64,000 nt of DNA, taken from assembly GCA_965224765.1 (NCBI GenBank), contig CBDDAC010000040.1, positions 184,124-248,123 on the forward strand, in the 5' to 3' direction. This DNA comes from CAZDBA01 sp965224765. Lineage in GTDB: Bacteria; Planctomycetota; Planctomycetia; Pirellulales; Pirellulaceae. The notes under the pieces were generated by a model that did not search any database, was not told the DNA's origin, and saw only the letters and a list, made by a program, of their open reading frames with translations. Of this stretch, positions 9,455 through 20,600 are shown piece by piece; position 1 is the stretch's first letter, and each line of letters starts with the position of its first letter. The position numbers were made by a program, and so were the translations under genes.

Positions 9455-10191
9455 ACGGAAGAAATTGATGTTTCGTATGTGAATGTTCATAAAGTCTCGT
9501 AAACACAAGGGTCAACGTTTTTGTTGCGAGTTCAACAATAAGAACCTATATCTGACAAAAAGAACAAACCCAAGTTTGCGGTTCCGATATCGGAATGCAT
9601 AAACCGAAAATTGAGATCGTGACTTATCGGAGACGAATCGTGGATTACTGCTACGGGCTGGCCGATCGGGGCCAGGTCATCGGCTGGCAAAGCAAGCCTT
9701 CGGCAATAAAGTAGGTTAAGAATCCTGCTTGTCTGCGAGCCGCACAAAGCAAAAGCGAAAACTTACGCCACGTTAACCGCAGTTGAAACGCAGCTTGTCT
9801 TACCCCATATTCTCACTCACGACAAACCGTTAAAGGCATTTCAAAACTGCTTTCTTTTGTTCTTGCCTATCGAGGAGGACGCGATCCCAGTCCTCGCCGC
9901 CACTGGTTGGCTGCCATGGGTAGTAGGAGAATTGTTCACGCAAGAGTTAACCTCCGATCTAGCGGGGGCAAGGCCGCCTTCAATGCCTATATTGCAAGCG
10001 TCTAGAGGGTGGATAATTGGGCGTTATTGAGTTTGAACTGGACTGGGATTTTCCTTCGCGAAGATGCTTCCAGCTTGGCAGGAAGAAACTTGCCCAGGGG
10101 TGACCATTTTTCAACTTTTAACAAACTTCGGAAACGTTCCGTCTATAAGCCCTGCGGTTGCTCTGCCCTGATATTTTGAAATATGGCACAA

Positions 10192-12531
10192 TTACTTGTG
10201 CAGCACCGAATAGACTGCATTAGCTGGCAGTTTTACTTTCCCATCGACAACGGTCGCCGTATTTGTTGGGTACCCATTGATGTCCAGGGAAAGAAACTGT
10301 TTTGAGATTCGGGTTGTTGATCGTTATTGAGACCTCAGTGTTGGCAATGCGAAACGGTGGCTTACCGACGGTGACGATCTGCTCACCTTCGATTTCATAA
10401 GCGCTCTCGCCTTTGCCGACCGTAAATGAAGCAGGCTTTGTTTTCCAGCCCGTTAACCGATTGACCGTGACGACCTGAATCAGAACTTTTTCGCTTTCGG
10501 CGAGAGGCCGATCGTCAAGTGAAACAATGTTGACGGTCGCGTACTTATTGTCGCTTTCAATCACGACATCACTTAGTTTAAACCGGCCTCCGCTGGCAGC
10601 GAGGAAACCCGTCACGCCCTGTGCCTTCGGCGAGTCCATTGTGCAAATTTCCTTGCGGTAATTCCAATTTAACTCGCCCGTTGCGCTTTTAATCTCTCCA
10701 GCTTTTGGATCGAAGAACGGCGAAAGGTCGATTTGTTTGGACTCTTTTGGATCGCCGCCCAGTTTCGTCATCACGGGCCCAATTTGAAAAGCGACTCGAT
10801 TAATTTCGTCTCCCTTGGGCTGCCAACCGGGTTGCAGATCCGGCGGATTTCGCTTGTCGCCGTGAGTTTCGTTGTCGTCGACTCGGTTGGGTTCGCGATT
10901 CCAAATCTCTTCCATTGACCGAACTTCGCGAACGACCGGGTCGGCCTGCTTCAAAAAGCCTTTGCGATACAAGAGTGCATTGGCAGGAAACGCGGTCATC
11001 GTCGCGGGATAGCAAATATTCCATTTGTGTGTCGACAGTTGACCGTCGACTTTCCAATACGGTCGAAGCGGATCAACTTCGTAGTTTGGCGTCAGGCAGT
11101 TGAACCAACAGATTGCGTCCACGCCGTTGAGACTTTGGTACGCCGCGACCAGAAACGGCCCTTCGCTTCTGGTAACGATTTGGATTCTTCCAGGCCGTTT
11201 CGGTGGCGATGAATGGGTGACCTTCTTCCTGTCGCCAGTTGGTGCACATTTCAAAAGGCTTGGGTAGCACTGACTCATTGACCAAAAAATGCCCAGCATC
11301 AATTCGATAGTTTGACTCACGTCCCTGATGTTGAAAATCGGATCCTACGTATTCGTTTTCCGCGTCGAAATCGAGCACATGGTAAGTGTATCGCTCGATT
11401 GCCTTCAGCCTTTCATCATTTGCCGTTCGCCAATTGGTGGCGTTAAGCACCTGCCGGCAGCCAAGGTCTTCACGGAGATAGTTTCCCATATCGCCGTAGA
11501 AATCTCGTTGCAATTCGCCCAGAAACATTGCGGTATCAGCAAGACGTTTCCGCTGGGCATCATTTCTCGCGTCAACGGTCAGATGATAAATGCGCAGGCA
11601 TCCGAGTTTTCCAGATTCCAGATCGTCTTCGGGCGTGGTCATGACATGTTCGCCCCACGCGTCCCAGGCTTTCTGAACAGAGCCATATTTTTTGACCAAC
11701 CAATCCGAAAACAAATCCGTTACTTTTTCCCACTGAACATCTTTGATCGCGTCGGTTGTCCAAAACAGCATTGAGTCTTCGTTTTGGATCTGGATCATGG
11801 CGACCGTCGGGTCATCTTTGATCGCCAGGCCCGTGTGCGGATTCACGTTGGTGTAGAATTCGCGAGTCCAGCCGCGATAGGCTTCTTGCATTTTGGGATT
11901 GAAGAACATCAATCCGACTGAACGCTGCTTCCCGCCTTCGATACCCCCAACTTTCTGGAATTCCGTAGTGGGCGTAGTAGGGAGAAATGATGACATAGAT
12001 TCCGTTCTCTTTGGCAGCCTTGATCATGCGATAGCAAACATCGACAACCTCTTTGTTGAGATCGGTAATCTTCGCGCCGTCTTTTGTATCGCAAATCGAA
12101 ACATGCAGTCGAATCAGGTTCACACCGATCTTGGCCAGCCAGCGGCAGTGTTGGTCCATCTCATCCGGTGACGCGAGATGAACGCTTGTTCCAACAGACC
12201 AAAATCGAATTGGTTTCCCATCGCCCCGTACAAAATCGTTGCGGTCTTCGCTGAGCCGAACAAACCCCGATTCGCCAGACTTTGACTCATTCAAGAATCG
12301 CAAGTCAAGCATCGCCTCTTTGGTAAACGAATCCTCTGAAGTCGCGAACGCCCATGAGTTGGATTCGTTGAGAGGTTCTTCGGCCTGAACCGTTTGACTC
12401 TGAACCGTTTGACTCTGAACCGTTTGACTCTGAACCGTTTGACTCTGAACCGTTTGACTTGGTGTGGCGAACACCATAATCATGACGTGGAAGATAAAAA
12501 GCAATTCGAAATACTTGGTGCCAGATCTCAT
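10192..12531 (-). pseudogene. Secreted glycoside hydrolase (cellulase-superfamily-like), three frame breaks
   Basis: The reading starts at the ATG at 12531 (MRSGTKYFELLFIFHVMIM, signal peptide), passes a pentapeptide repeat, and enters a TIM-barrel-like glycosidase (FWSVGTSVHLASPDEM, GVNLIRLHVS, IYVIISPYYAHYGIPESWG). One base too many in the G-run at 11944-11948 shifts the frame. The second piece carries MIQIQNEDS (probable acid/base Glu) and HPFIATETAW (probable nucleophile Glu) and breaks near 11167. The third piece breaks again in the run near 10300, where the next frame gives DINGYPTNTATVVDGKVKLP and a stop at 10192. Each break is repaired by removing one base, giving about 800 residues. 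The fold and Glu assignment are inference. It may be a pseudogene or one gene with sequencing errors. Confidence 0.65.
12386..12460 (-). repeat. In-frame 15-bp tandem repeat encoding QTVQS x5
   Basis: Five perfect or near-perfect copies of TGAACCGTTTGACTC lie just after the signal peptide of the glycosidase and encode a TVQSQ pentapeptide array. The unit is a multiple of three, so copy-number change keeps the frame. It looks like a linker that can expand and contract. Confidence 0.85.
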
Positions 12532-12720
12532 TGGTGAAACCACTTCTCTGCGTTTGGTTATTTGTGAGCCGCCAGAATAGCAGAATTTGAACTCGGTCAG
12601 CAATCCTCTGGTTGGTCAGTGTTAGTCAGCAATCTTCAATCACGGCAGCCTAGCCATTGGTAGAGGAGTGGCCAGTTGCTTCGATCCGGAATTAGGTCTT
12701 TTCAACCTGCCGATCTAGCG

Positions 12721-12850
12721 GTAACCGTTCATGGGTTTCACGAACATTTGATATGCTACGGAAAAAGGGAGCACTGCATGCCTGTTTGTAGCTCCGGCTT
12801 TCCAGCCGGAGAGTACATCCAACCCCCTCCGGCTAGAAAGACGGAGCTAC
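12721..12850. repeat. REPIN element copy A (left outer end present, right end lost)
   Basis: The outer end GTAACCGTTCATGGGTTT starts at 12721. The palindromic core runs 12788-12850, opening GTAGCTCCGGCTTTCCAGCC and closing GGAGCTAC, with one arm slightly diverged (GGCTAGAAAGACGGAG). The right outer repeat is not recognisable. It lies in the 614-bp gap between the glycosidase start and the PEP-CTERM gene, which otherwise shows only a short hairpin near 13022-13040. Confidence 0.85.
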
Positions 12851-13145
12851 GAATCTACTCTTTTACAGGAATCCCGGATCATGGGGTGGTCAATTTCCTA
12901 AGCGGCAAATGCAATCCCTATTGCGCCAATCAGCACTCAATAATCCGAATAAATGCGATTTCAGGCTTCCTGATTGCTGTTTCTACAGATTACCAAGCGA
13001 AAACCTGATATATAGGTTGCCCGGGTGGCCTAGCCACCGTATACTGTGACGGCAAAGGCTAAAACAGTAGCAATGGGTTGCTGGCCTAACAATTATGTTG
13101 CCTGATCGACCAGCGTGACGATAAACGGTTCTATTGGATTTTGAA

Positions 13146-14044
13146 ATGACAACGGCTCTATTCAGGTTTTTGGCGTATTCGGGTGTTGCAGTTGGACTTG
13201 TTCGATCGGCCTTGTTGGGACATCCAACGCGGATTTGGTGATTGGTTCTACAAATACACAGACTTTAATTGACTTTGATACTGATGTCGCCAATGTTTTT
13301 CAGATTGGCGCGGGTGACAATGCTGGAGGCGCGACAACCCAAGTTGGTGAGTCTGACCAGTGGAACATGCATGGGACGTTCAATAGTTACCGTTTCGGCG
13401 GATTGCTAACTGCGGGCGCAGCAATGATGTATCAGTATCAGGATGGGGGTGTTGCGACAACATTTGGTGTCGATCCCAATGGGGATGGAGATGTTAATGA
13501 TCTTTATGGGTCAAACCGGATTGGAGCTGAGCAGGCATCCGACCTTGCCGGAGCTAGTTCCAATGGACTCCTGCTATCAGTCGATGGGGACTTTGCAAGT
13601 TCAGCATTCTATATTCGTATCAAGAACGATACTGGACAGACGATTACCGATTGGAATTTCGCTGCCGATGTTTTGTACGAAGAATCGGAAAGTTCGGCGA
13701 GCACTGCCACCTTTGGTTATGCAATTGACAACGGTTTGGTTGGAACGAGCATGACGTTTACCGGTTTTGGAAATGCTTCTGCTGCGACCAGCGGAGCAAC
13801 GTATGCGACGACCGCATATGGTCTTGACGAGACATTGACAACGGCTGGCGTTGCCGATGGCGAGTACATTGTATTGGGCTTTTTCGATCAACTCAACAAC
13901 TCACATGGCTCGGGGATCGTGATTGATAATATCGGAATTACTGCATTAACAGCGGTTCCAGAGCCAGGTTCGCTATCGCTGTTTGCGGTTGCCGGATTGT
14001 GTATGTCGTGTCGCCGACGCAGAAGCGTAGCTTCAGGCTCGTAA
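13146..14044 (+). CDS. PEP-CTERM sorted extracellular protein (early frameshift)
   Basis: The mature protein from about 13205 has no enzymatic motif I recognise. It is rich in Gly, Ser, Thr and Asp with a DPNGDGDVND calcium-type loop, and ends in AVPEPGSLSLFAVAGLC followed by Arg-rich CRRRR: PEP motif, membrane span and basic tail, the signal read by exosortase. The ATG at 13146 gives a plausible signal peptide (MTTALFRFLAYSGVAVGL) in another frame; a one-base loss near 13195-13210 would join it to SIGLVGTSNADLVIG. Without that join the first in-frame start would be 13235, with no signal peptide. Likely a surface or matrix protein. Confidence 0.7.
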
Positions 14045-14091
14045 GCAGTGCGTACAAGCCAGAAATTCAATGCCTCTCTGAAAAAAAAACA

Positions 14092-14219
14092 GTAACCGTT
14101 CACCAGTCCTGAAACTTTGTCGTAGCTCCGGCTTTCCAGCCGGAGGGGAAGTGCTCTCCGGCTGGAAAGCCGGAGCACAAACAGGCCACCAAGGATCCGT
14201 AGTTCATCGAGCAATCGGG
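14092..14219. repeat. REPIN element copy B (right outer end truncated)
   Basis: GTAACCGTTCACCAGTCCTG begins at 14092; the core is 14122-14178 with one arm ending GGAGCAC instead of GGAGCTAC. The right flank keeps GTAGTTCATCGAGCAATCGG but stops before the terminal repeat. The rest of the 14045-14486 gap shows nothing I can assign. Confidence 0.9.
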
Positions 14220-14486
14220 TCAGCGGCTTGCGCCGCACCAAGAACTGTCGATGCGTTGGACGAATAAATGGGTCGCGTCACGGATTGCTGATATCTCCGT
14301 GATCTCTACGGCCCCCGCCGGGAACTCGTGGTCTGTCAAACCTAAGATGTTGGTAAAACCGAGCTCTCCTCATCGGCTAATTCGGTGAAGGCCAATCTTT
14401 GATCTCGGCACGCCACTCGATAGAATAAATTGGCATTCGACGCCCATTCAACGATCCCTCTGCTCGCGCCTACGGAAATACGATTG

Positions 14487-15641
14487 ATGAATCGAAAATT
14501 GAAAGCTGCCGTCGTCGGAACCGGATTCATCGGGCCAGTACATGTTGAAGCTCTTGGGCGCGCGGGCGTTCAGGTCGCAGGGATACTCGGCTCGACACAC
14601 GAAAAGTCGATTGCTTCGGCAGATTCGCTGGGGTTGGCACATGGCTACGAATCGCTCGACGAAATGCTTGCCGATGAAACAGTCGACGTCGTTCATTTGA
14701 CATCGCCCAACCGTTTTCATTTTGAACAAGCCAAAGCAGTTATCACCGCCGGCAAGCACGTGATGTGCGAGAAACCACTGGCGATGAATTCAGACGAGTC
14801 TCGGCAGTTGGCCGAACTCGCCAATCAGCCCAGCGTGGTCGCAGGCGCAGCCTACAATATACGATTCTACCCGCTGTGCCACGAAGCCGCCTCGCGTGTG
14901 GCCAGTGAAAATTTTGGCGACGTGTTGCACATCACCGGCGCTTACGTACAAGATTGGTTGCTCAAGGACACCGATTTCAATTGGCGCGTCATGGCCGCAG
15001 ACGGTGGCGAACTACGAGCTGTCTCGGACATCGGAACTCACTGGCTGGATTTAGTTCAGTTCATCAGTGGCCGTAAGATCGAATCCGTTTGTGCGGATCT
15101 TCAGACGGTTCATCCAACACGACATCGCCCCGTCGGTGGAGCGTTGACTTTTTCTGACGATACAAACACGGAAACCGAACCGGTTTCGATTCAGACCGAA
15201 GACGCAGGTTCGATTTTGTTGCGATTTTCGGACGGCAGTCGGGGCTGCTTGCACGTTTCGCAAACCACGGCTGGCCGGAAGAACTGTTTACGGTTCGAGA
15301 TTGCTGGCGGAAATCAAACCCTGTCCTGGAACAGCGAACAACCCAACGAAATGTGGGTCGGGCATCGCGATCATCCCAGCGAAACACTGGTAAAAAACCC
15401 TTCAATGATGCACGATTCGGCAGCAAAGATCGCGAGCTACCCCGGCGGACACAACGAAGGATTCCCCGACACGTTTAAGCAGTTGTTCACGACTTTCTAC
15501 GACTACATTGAGAAAGGTGACTTTCTCTTGCCGCGTCCGTTTCCGACATTTGACGACGGGCATAACGAAATGCTGCTTTGCGACGCCATCCTGAAAAGCC
15601 ATCGAGAACAACGGTGGATTGAATTGGAGAAACAACCATGA
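14487..15641 (+). CDS. Gfo/Idh/MocA family NAD(P)-dependent oxidoreductase
   Basis: 384 residues from the ATG at 14487 (MNRKLKAAVVGTGFIGPVHV); an upstream ATG at 14430 would add residues that do not fit the family. The N-terminal Rossmann domain has GTGFIG, and VMCEKPLAMN carries the EKP lysine typical of the family; GTHWLDL follows in the substrate domain. Members oxidise or reduce sugars, inositols and related polyols with NAD(P). Its stop overlaps the start of the isomerase (ATGA at 15638-15641), so the two are co-translated, and deoxyribose-phosphate aldolase lies downstream. The set suggests catabolism of an unusual sugar or polyol; the substrate is unknown. Confidence 0.88.
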   Translation: MNRKLKAAVVGTGFIGPVHVEALGRAGVQVAGILGSTHEKSIASADSLGLAHGYESLDEMLADETVDVVHLTSPNRFHFEQAKAVITAGKHVMCEKPLAMNSDESRQLAELANQPSVVAGAAYNIRFYPLCHEAASRVASENFGDVLHITGAYVQDWLLKDTDFNWRVMAADGGELRAVSDIGTHWLDLVQFISGRKIESVCADLQTVHPTRHRPVGGALTFSDDTNTETEPVSIQTEDAGSILLRFSDGSRGCLHVSQTTAGRKNCLRFEIAGGNQTLSWNSEQPNEMWVGHRDHPSETLVKNPSMMHDSAAKIASYPGGHNEGFPDTFKQLFTTFYDYIEKGDFLLPRPFPTFDDGHNEMLLCDAILKSHREQRWIELEKQP

Positions 15642-16585
15642 TGAAGCTCGGTTTCCTTAGTGCGATTTTGCCAGACGCGACGCTGGAACAAGTTCTCGCC
15701 ACCGCATCACAATTGGGTTACGACTGTGTTGAACTGGCATGTTGGCCCGTCGGAAAAGCCGAACGGCGATACTCCGGCGTTACACATATTGATGCCAATC
15801 AATCAGACCCTGATTCGATCAATGCGATTCATAAACTAACCGAAAAGTATTCTGTCTCAATTTCAGGGCTTGGGTATTACCCGAACATCCTTTCGGCAAA
15901 TGCTGAAGAGGCAGAAGCCGCGACCTCTCACTTGCGCAAACTCATCGAGATGGCGGCGAAACTGGGCGTCAACCAAGTCAACTCATTCGCCGGACGCGAT
16001 CATCGAAAGTCCGTCGACGAAAATTGGCAACCCTTCCTTTCGACTTGGAAGCCACTGGTTGAATTAGCTGAGCAACATGGTGTTCGCATTGGTATTGAAA
16101 ACTGCCCCATGCTCTTCACGGGCGATGAATGGCCCGGCGGAAAAAACCTCGCCTATTGCCCCGCGATCTGGCGGCGGATGTTTGAAGACATTCCCAGTCC
16201 GATATTTGGTCTGAACTATGACCCGTCGCATCTGATTTGGATGCAGATGGATCCAATTGAACCCATCAAGAGCTTCTCGGATCGGATTTTCCACATCCAT
16301 GCCAAGGACGTTCGCGTCGACCGGAATCAACTCAATGATCTCGGCATCTTGGCCCATCCTAACGAATACCATGCACCCAAGTTGCCGGGTTTAGGGGACT
16401 TGGATTGGAGTCGTTTCTTTTCGGCGCTGGGAGACGTTCGCTACCAAGGCCCGATCGTCGCGGAAGTCGAAGACCGATCCTATGAAGGATCCGACAAAGC
16501 ACGCGAGTTGGCGCTTCGCCAATGCCATACGTTCTTGAGAAACTTCGTTCCTGCATTTTCAGATGGCCAAGCGACCGCGCCGTGA
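15638..16585 (+). CDS. Sugar phosphate isomerase/epimerase family TIM-barrel protein
   Basis: A 315-residue AP-endonuclease-2-like (xylose isomerase-like) barrel. GIENCP has the metal-binding Glu, FGLNYDPSHLIWMQ has Asp and His, HIHAKDV has His, and AEVEDRSY has the final Glu, the divalent-metal set of this superfamily. Members isomerise or epimerise sugars, inosose or hydroxypyruvate. Translation is coupled to the oxidoreductase upstream; a second ATG at 15641 is an equally good start. A REPIN copy separates it from the aldolase gene. Confidence 0.88.
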   Translation: MMKLGFLSAILPDATLEQVLATASQLGYDCVELACWPVGKAERRYSGVTHIDANQSDPDSINAIHKLTEKYSVSISGLGYYPNILSANAEEAEAATSHLRKLIEMAAKLGVNQVNSFAGRDHRKSVDENWQPFLSTWKPLVELAEQHGVRIGIENCPMLFTGDEWPGGKNLAYCPAIWRRMFEDIPSPIFGLNYDPSHLIWMQMDPIEPIKSFSDRIFHIHAKDVRVDRNQLNDLGILAHPNEYHAPKLPGLGDLDWSRFFSALGDVRYQGPIVAEVEDRSYEGSDKARELALRQCHTFLRNFVPAFSDGQATAP

Positions 16586-16600
16586 CCAACAAAAATATTC

Positions 16601-16673
16601 GCAACCGTTCATCGTAGCTCCGGCTTTCCAGCCGGAGAACACATCTCCCCTCCGGCTGGAAAGCCGGAGCTAC
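16601..16673. repeat. REPIN element copy C (short form)
   Basis: A reduced left outer repeat (GCAACCGTTCAT at 16601) abuts a complete core at 16614-16673 (GTAGCTCCGG...CCGGAGCTAC). The flanking spacer of the long form is absent. It lies in the 125-bp gap between the isomerase and deoC, inside the likely transcript, where it would fold into two stem-loops. Confidence 0.9.
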
Positions 16674-16710
16674 CCATTTGATTCAATCTAGATTTTTGAG
16701 AGAGACTAAG

Positions 16711-17436
16711 ATGCCTGATTTTACCTATCAAGACGTTTCCAAAATGATTGACCACTCGCTGCTCAATCCTACGCTGACCGTTGAAGACCTCGAAGCTGGA
16801 ATCGCGTTGGCGATTGCCTTCGATGTTGCCAGCGTTTGTATTTTGCCTTACCACCTCAAGTATTGTGCTGAACAGCTCAAGGGCACGGACGTCAAAGCCT
16901 CCACCACAATCGGCTTCCCTCATGGTGGCAACACGACCGAGATCAAACAAGCCGAAGCGAAACGCGCGATCGCAGACGGCTGCGAAGAACTCGATATGGT
17001 TGTCAACATTTCAAAGGTGCTTTCGGGCGATTGGGACTACGTTAAGCAGGACATCGCTGCGGTTATCGACGTCGCTCACGCGGCCAACCAGAAAGTGAAA
17101 GTCATCTTCGAAAACGCCTATCTCAACGACGAGCAAAAAATCAAGCTTTGCGAGATTTGCACCGAGCTCAACGCTGATTGGGTGAAGACTTCGACGGGGT
17201 ACGCGCCCAGTGGAGCAACGCACGAAGACCTGAAGCTGATGCGAAAACACGCGGGCGATCATATTCAAGTCAAAGCCGCCGGTGGCGTACGCGACCTTGA
17301 TGCTTTACTTGCCGTCCGGGCTTTAGGCGTAACTCGCTGCGGTGCGACACGAACCGCCGGAATGATGGGCGACGCCCGTGAGCGACTGGGACTTCCAGCA
17401 ATCGAAGCGACCGCCAAGAACGTGCCAGGCTATTGA
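16711..17436 (+). CDS. deoC: Deoxyribose-phosphate aldolase
   Basis: 241 residues from the ATG at 16711 (MPDFTYQDVSKMIDHSLL), preceded by GAGAG. MIDHSLLNPT opens the class I aldolase barrel, Lys159 in WVKTSTGYAPSGAT is the Schiff-base lysine, and IQVKAAGGVRD holds the second catalytic lysine. The enzyme splits 2-deoxyribose-5-phosphate into acetaldehyde and glyceraldehyde-3-phosphate in the cytoplasm. The ORF could open at 16678, but that start lies against the REPIN and lacks a ribosome site. Its neighbours are a sugar oxidoreductase and an isomerase. Confidence 0.93.
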   Translation: MPDFTYQDVSKMIDHSLLNPTLTVEDLEAGIALAIAFDVASVCILPYHLKYCAEQLKGTDVKASTTIGFPHGGNTTEIKQAEAKRAIADGCEELDMVVNISKVLSGDWDYVKQDIAAVIDVAHAANQKVKVIFENAYLNDEQKIKLCEICTELNADWVKTSTGYAPSGATHEDLKLMRKHAGDHIQVKAAGGVRDLDALLAVRALGVTRCGATRTAGMMGDARERLGLPAIEATAKNVPGY

Positions 17437-17632
17437 GGTTCTTGAAACTCCTAGCGAATCGTGTTCTCGTGTCCTAAACGCAGCGTCACGACGGAGATCG
17501 TCCGACCAGCAACATTGCGTTGAACCGAGACCAGGGAAGTTCCCGCTGGCGGTTGCGGCGGTTAAGCCACTTGTGCCAACGGCGGTGAACCTCAAACTTG
17601 AATCGAGCCAACGTTTCCTTCCCAAATGGAAC

Positions 17633-20600
17633 CTAAAAATCATCTCCTTTCTTGATCGAATGAAGCTGACAAAATTCTCTAAATTTTGTCAGCCCGCGAA
17701 GTGCATCAAGGTCAGAGTCGGTCGCCGCGTGATGTCGCCATCTTTCCTGCTTGAAAAACCCTCCTGCTGCTGATTGGGCAAGCATTTCCATCGCCTTGTC
17801 AGGAAGTGATTTGACGGTCGGACCATCAAGCCCATGTTTCGTTTTTGATTGCGTGATCTCTAGGGCGATCGCGTAACAACAGGCGAGATCATATTGGTCG
17901 ATCGGTTTGGGTATCGGGATGTCGGCAAGCCGTTGTTTGGCGGCGGCGAGCCCCTCTGATAGTTGACCTGTCCGCAACAATGCGATAATTCGTTGCGATT
18001 CAAAAACCGACCAGTTTCGATGTTTGCGGTTAGCGGTCAATCGGCTCCAGTAGGTGAGTGCTGATGGATAGTCATTTAACTTCCCATAGCTGTCGGCGAT
18101 CCCAAAAGTGACTTTCCATAGTAGCTCCGCATCTGGTTTTGATTGCGAGTCGAGGTATTCCAGGATTTCACTGAAATGTTCGATCGCCCCTTCGAACCTT
18201 CCTGTCTTCCTGAGGAAACTGGCGTAATTGTTTTCGGCTCCAATTCTTCCGAACTCCCATTCCGGTTCGTCCGGGTCGAGTTCAGTCAACTGCTGCCATT
18301 GGGATAACTGTTGCTCAAACAGCGAGGTTGCCTCGGGGAAATCATGAGCGGCCCGTAATGATGCGAGGACGCCAATCGTGTGGGCAAGATCTTTTTTGAA
18401 CAAGAGCTCGGACGGCTGCCTGTCCGCCAACTCCGTCAGCATCCGTTTCGCATCTCTCAGCATTTCTTCGGCTTGCTCGGGGGAAGAAACAGCCAGTTGT
18501 TTGGCAAGTTGCGTCGACGTTTCGGCAAACAGCCGCTGGAATTTCCCAAATCCGGGATAAGTCTCGGCCAGCTGTTTGGCTTCATCGAAAGCCGCGCGTA
18601 AAATGGATTCGGCGGTAACGTTTTTGTTGAGCTTCGCCAGCACCACACCAAGATTCGACCTAGCTGAAGTTTGTTCAAATTGTATTTCCGGGTCATCTCC
18701 CAATTTGCTGGTCAGCAATTCATACGTTTTGATTGCAGATTGATATTCTTTGGCTGCGTCTGCGTGCCGCCGCATTTTGTTAGAGAGCAACGAAGCCAAA
18801 CTGACACGGTTGCGAGCCGATTCTCGCATCCATTGCGGTTGGAATTGATGCTCGGGTTGACCCAGAAGTTTGGCGGCAGATACATAGTCGGTTTTTGCCA
18901 ATTGCGTATCTCCCAGCCGCGCGTAATTGTTAGCTCGGTTCCCAAGAACCTTGGCTAGTTTCAAGTCGATGGCATCGGAAACTTTGTCGAGTTGCCCGAG
19001 TTGGTGAAGCGTTTCAATTGCATTGGAAAAATGCTCGATTGAGTCGCGACAGTTGCCTTGGTCTGCAAACAAGATCCCAGTATTTGCATCAATCGTTGAC
19101 TTGATCGCGAGGTAGTCCGCCTGCTGGGGATCCTCAATCAGTACATTCTCGATCAACTCTCGGGCAGATTGGTAAGACGATTGGGATTGGGTACGATCTC
19201 CAAGCCGACGTTGCAAATCCGCAATTCGTTGAAACCCCTCAGCTCGCAACGCAACGGCGGTTGGCGATTCGCTATTTCCCTGTGTAAAGTTTTCGAATTG
19301 GCCAAGGATGTTTTGCAATAGCTTACGGTCAGTCTCCTCCAATTCGCTGTTGCGAGCCAGCATTTGCCCGACAAGGTCGTCCGTAATGAGTGAGAGCGAA
19401 TTCTTGGTCACCGCCGCCGCACTTTTTTCGTCAGCCAGTGCTTTTTCGGCGATGACAAACGCTTGTTCGGTTTCGGCGTTGGCGACTCTCAGGTCCAGCA
19501 ATGTCTGGTTCGTCTTTTTTTGCTCCGCACCAATCAATCCCATCCCGACAAACGCTCCGATCGTCGTCGTCAGTAGCAATACGGCGGCGGCCGTGGCAGC
19601 GGTTTGGTGATTTCGTATCCAACGCCAGATCCGCACATGCCAGGGTTCGGGGTACGCAGTTACCGGATCACCGGCGAGATACTTTTCGATGTCGCTGGCC
19701 ATCTCCAGGGCAGTGAGGTAGCGATCACTTGGTTTGAACGCCATCGCTTTTTCGCAAATGGCTGCGAGGGGGCGCGGAATACTGGCCCTGATTTGCCGAG
19801 GCGGGGTGAAATGTCCGGTCTTAACTTTTTCCACCACTTCCCGAGGCGAGTCGCCCAGATAAGGATACGTACCGGTGACAATCATAAACAACGTACTGCC
19901 GAGGCTGTAGATGTCGCTGGCTGGAGTCAACTCGTCGAGTTTGCCAGCGGCTTGTTCTGGGCTCATGAACAGAGGGGTGCCGATCGTGGTTCCGGCAATC
20001 GTGGCCGAGGGGGAAGAACCGCTTATCCCCGCGTGCAAATAGGACGTCAGCGAAGCGTCTTCGGGGGTGCCAATATATTTTGCCAACCCCCAATCGACGA
20101 CCAGCGTTTCACCATATTTTCCAAGCATGATATTGCTAGGCTTGATGTCGCGATGGAGGATGCCACGGCTATGGGCGAACGCGATCCCGTTGCAAGTGCC
20201 AACCAACCGAGTAAGAAGGTTCCGAAACGGGGCCCCCGTCAACGAAATTGGTTTTGATCCATCGACATCCGAATCAACATCGCGATTGTCCAGCTTGGCC
20301 CGGCCGTAGAGCCGGTCAATGGCTTGCTTAAGTGACTGGCCACGAATGAACCTCATTGCATAGTAAGGCGATCCATCTTTGTGCTCGCCAAAAGCATAAA
20401 CTGGTACCACGCACGGATGCTCAAGACTACCAGTAACACGGGCTTCAAACTCAAACCGCTCTCTTACTTCTTTGATGTTTGCTAAATTTGTTCGAATCTC
20501 TTTGACGGCAACGTGTCGGTCAAGCTGTTTATCGCGTCCCAGGAACACGACGCCCAAACCACCCTTGGCGTGCGACTCAATTTTTTCAAATCGATTGGTT

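Larger units (their letters stand above)
8449..10191. other. Gene-poor 1.7-kb intergenic region
   Basis: No open frame here has a ribosome site plus recognisable protein. A 104-codon frame at 8767-9081 and a 64-codon frame at 9243-9437 look like chance. The region holds two hairpins (9363-9393, 9402-9424) and an 18-bp tmRNA-3'-end-like sequence (9437-9454), annotated separately. The promoters of the 8448 gene must lie at its left side, but I cannot assign boxes. Confidence 0.6.

Noticed and set aside
9520..9840. A complete tmRNA or other structured RNA upstream of the 9437 tip
   Set aside because: No 5' acceptor strand, no GGTTTCGAC-type start and no tag peptide ending in Ala-Ala could be found on either strand.
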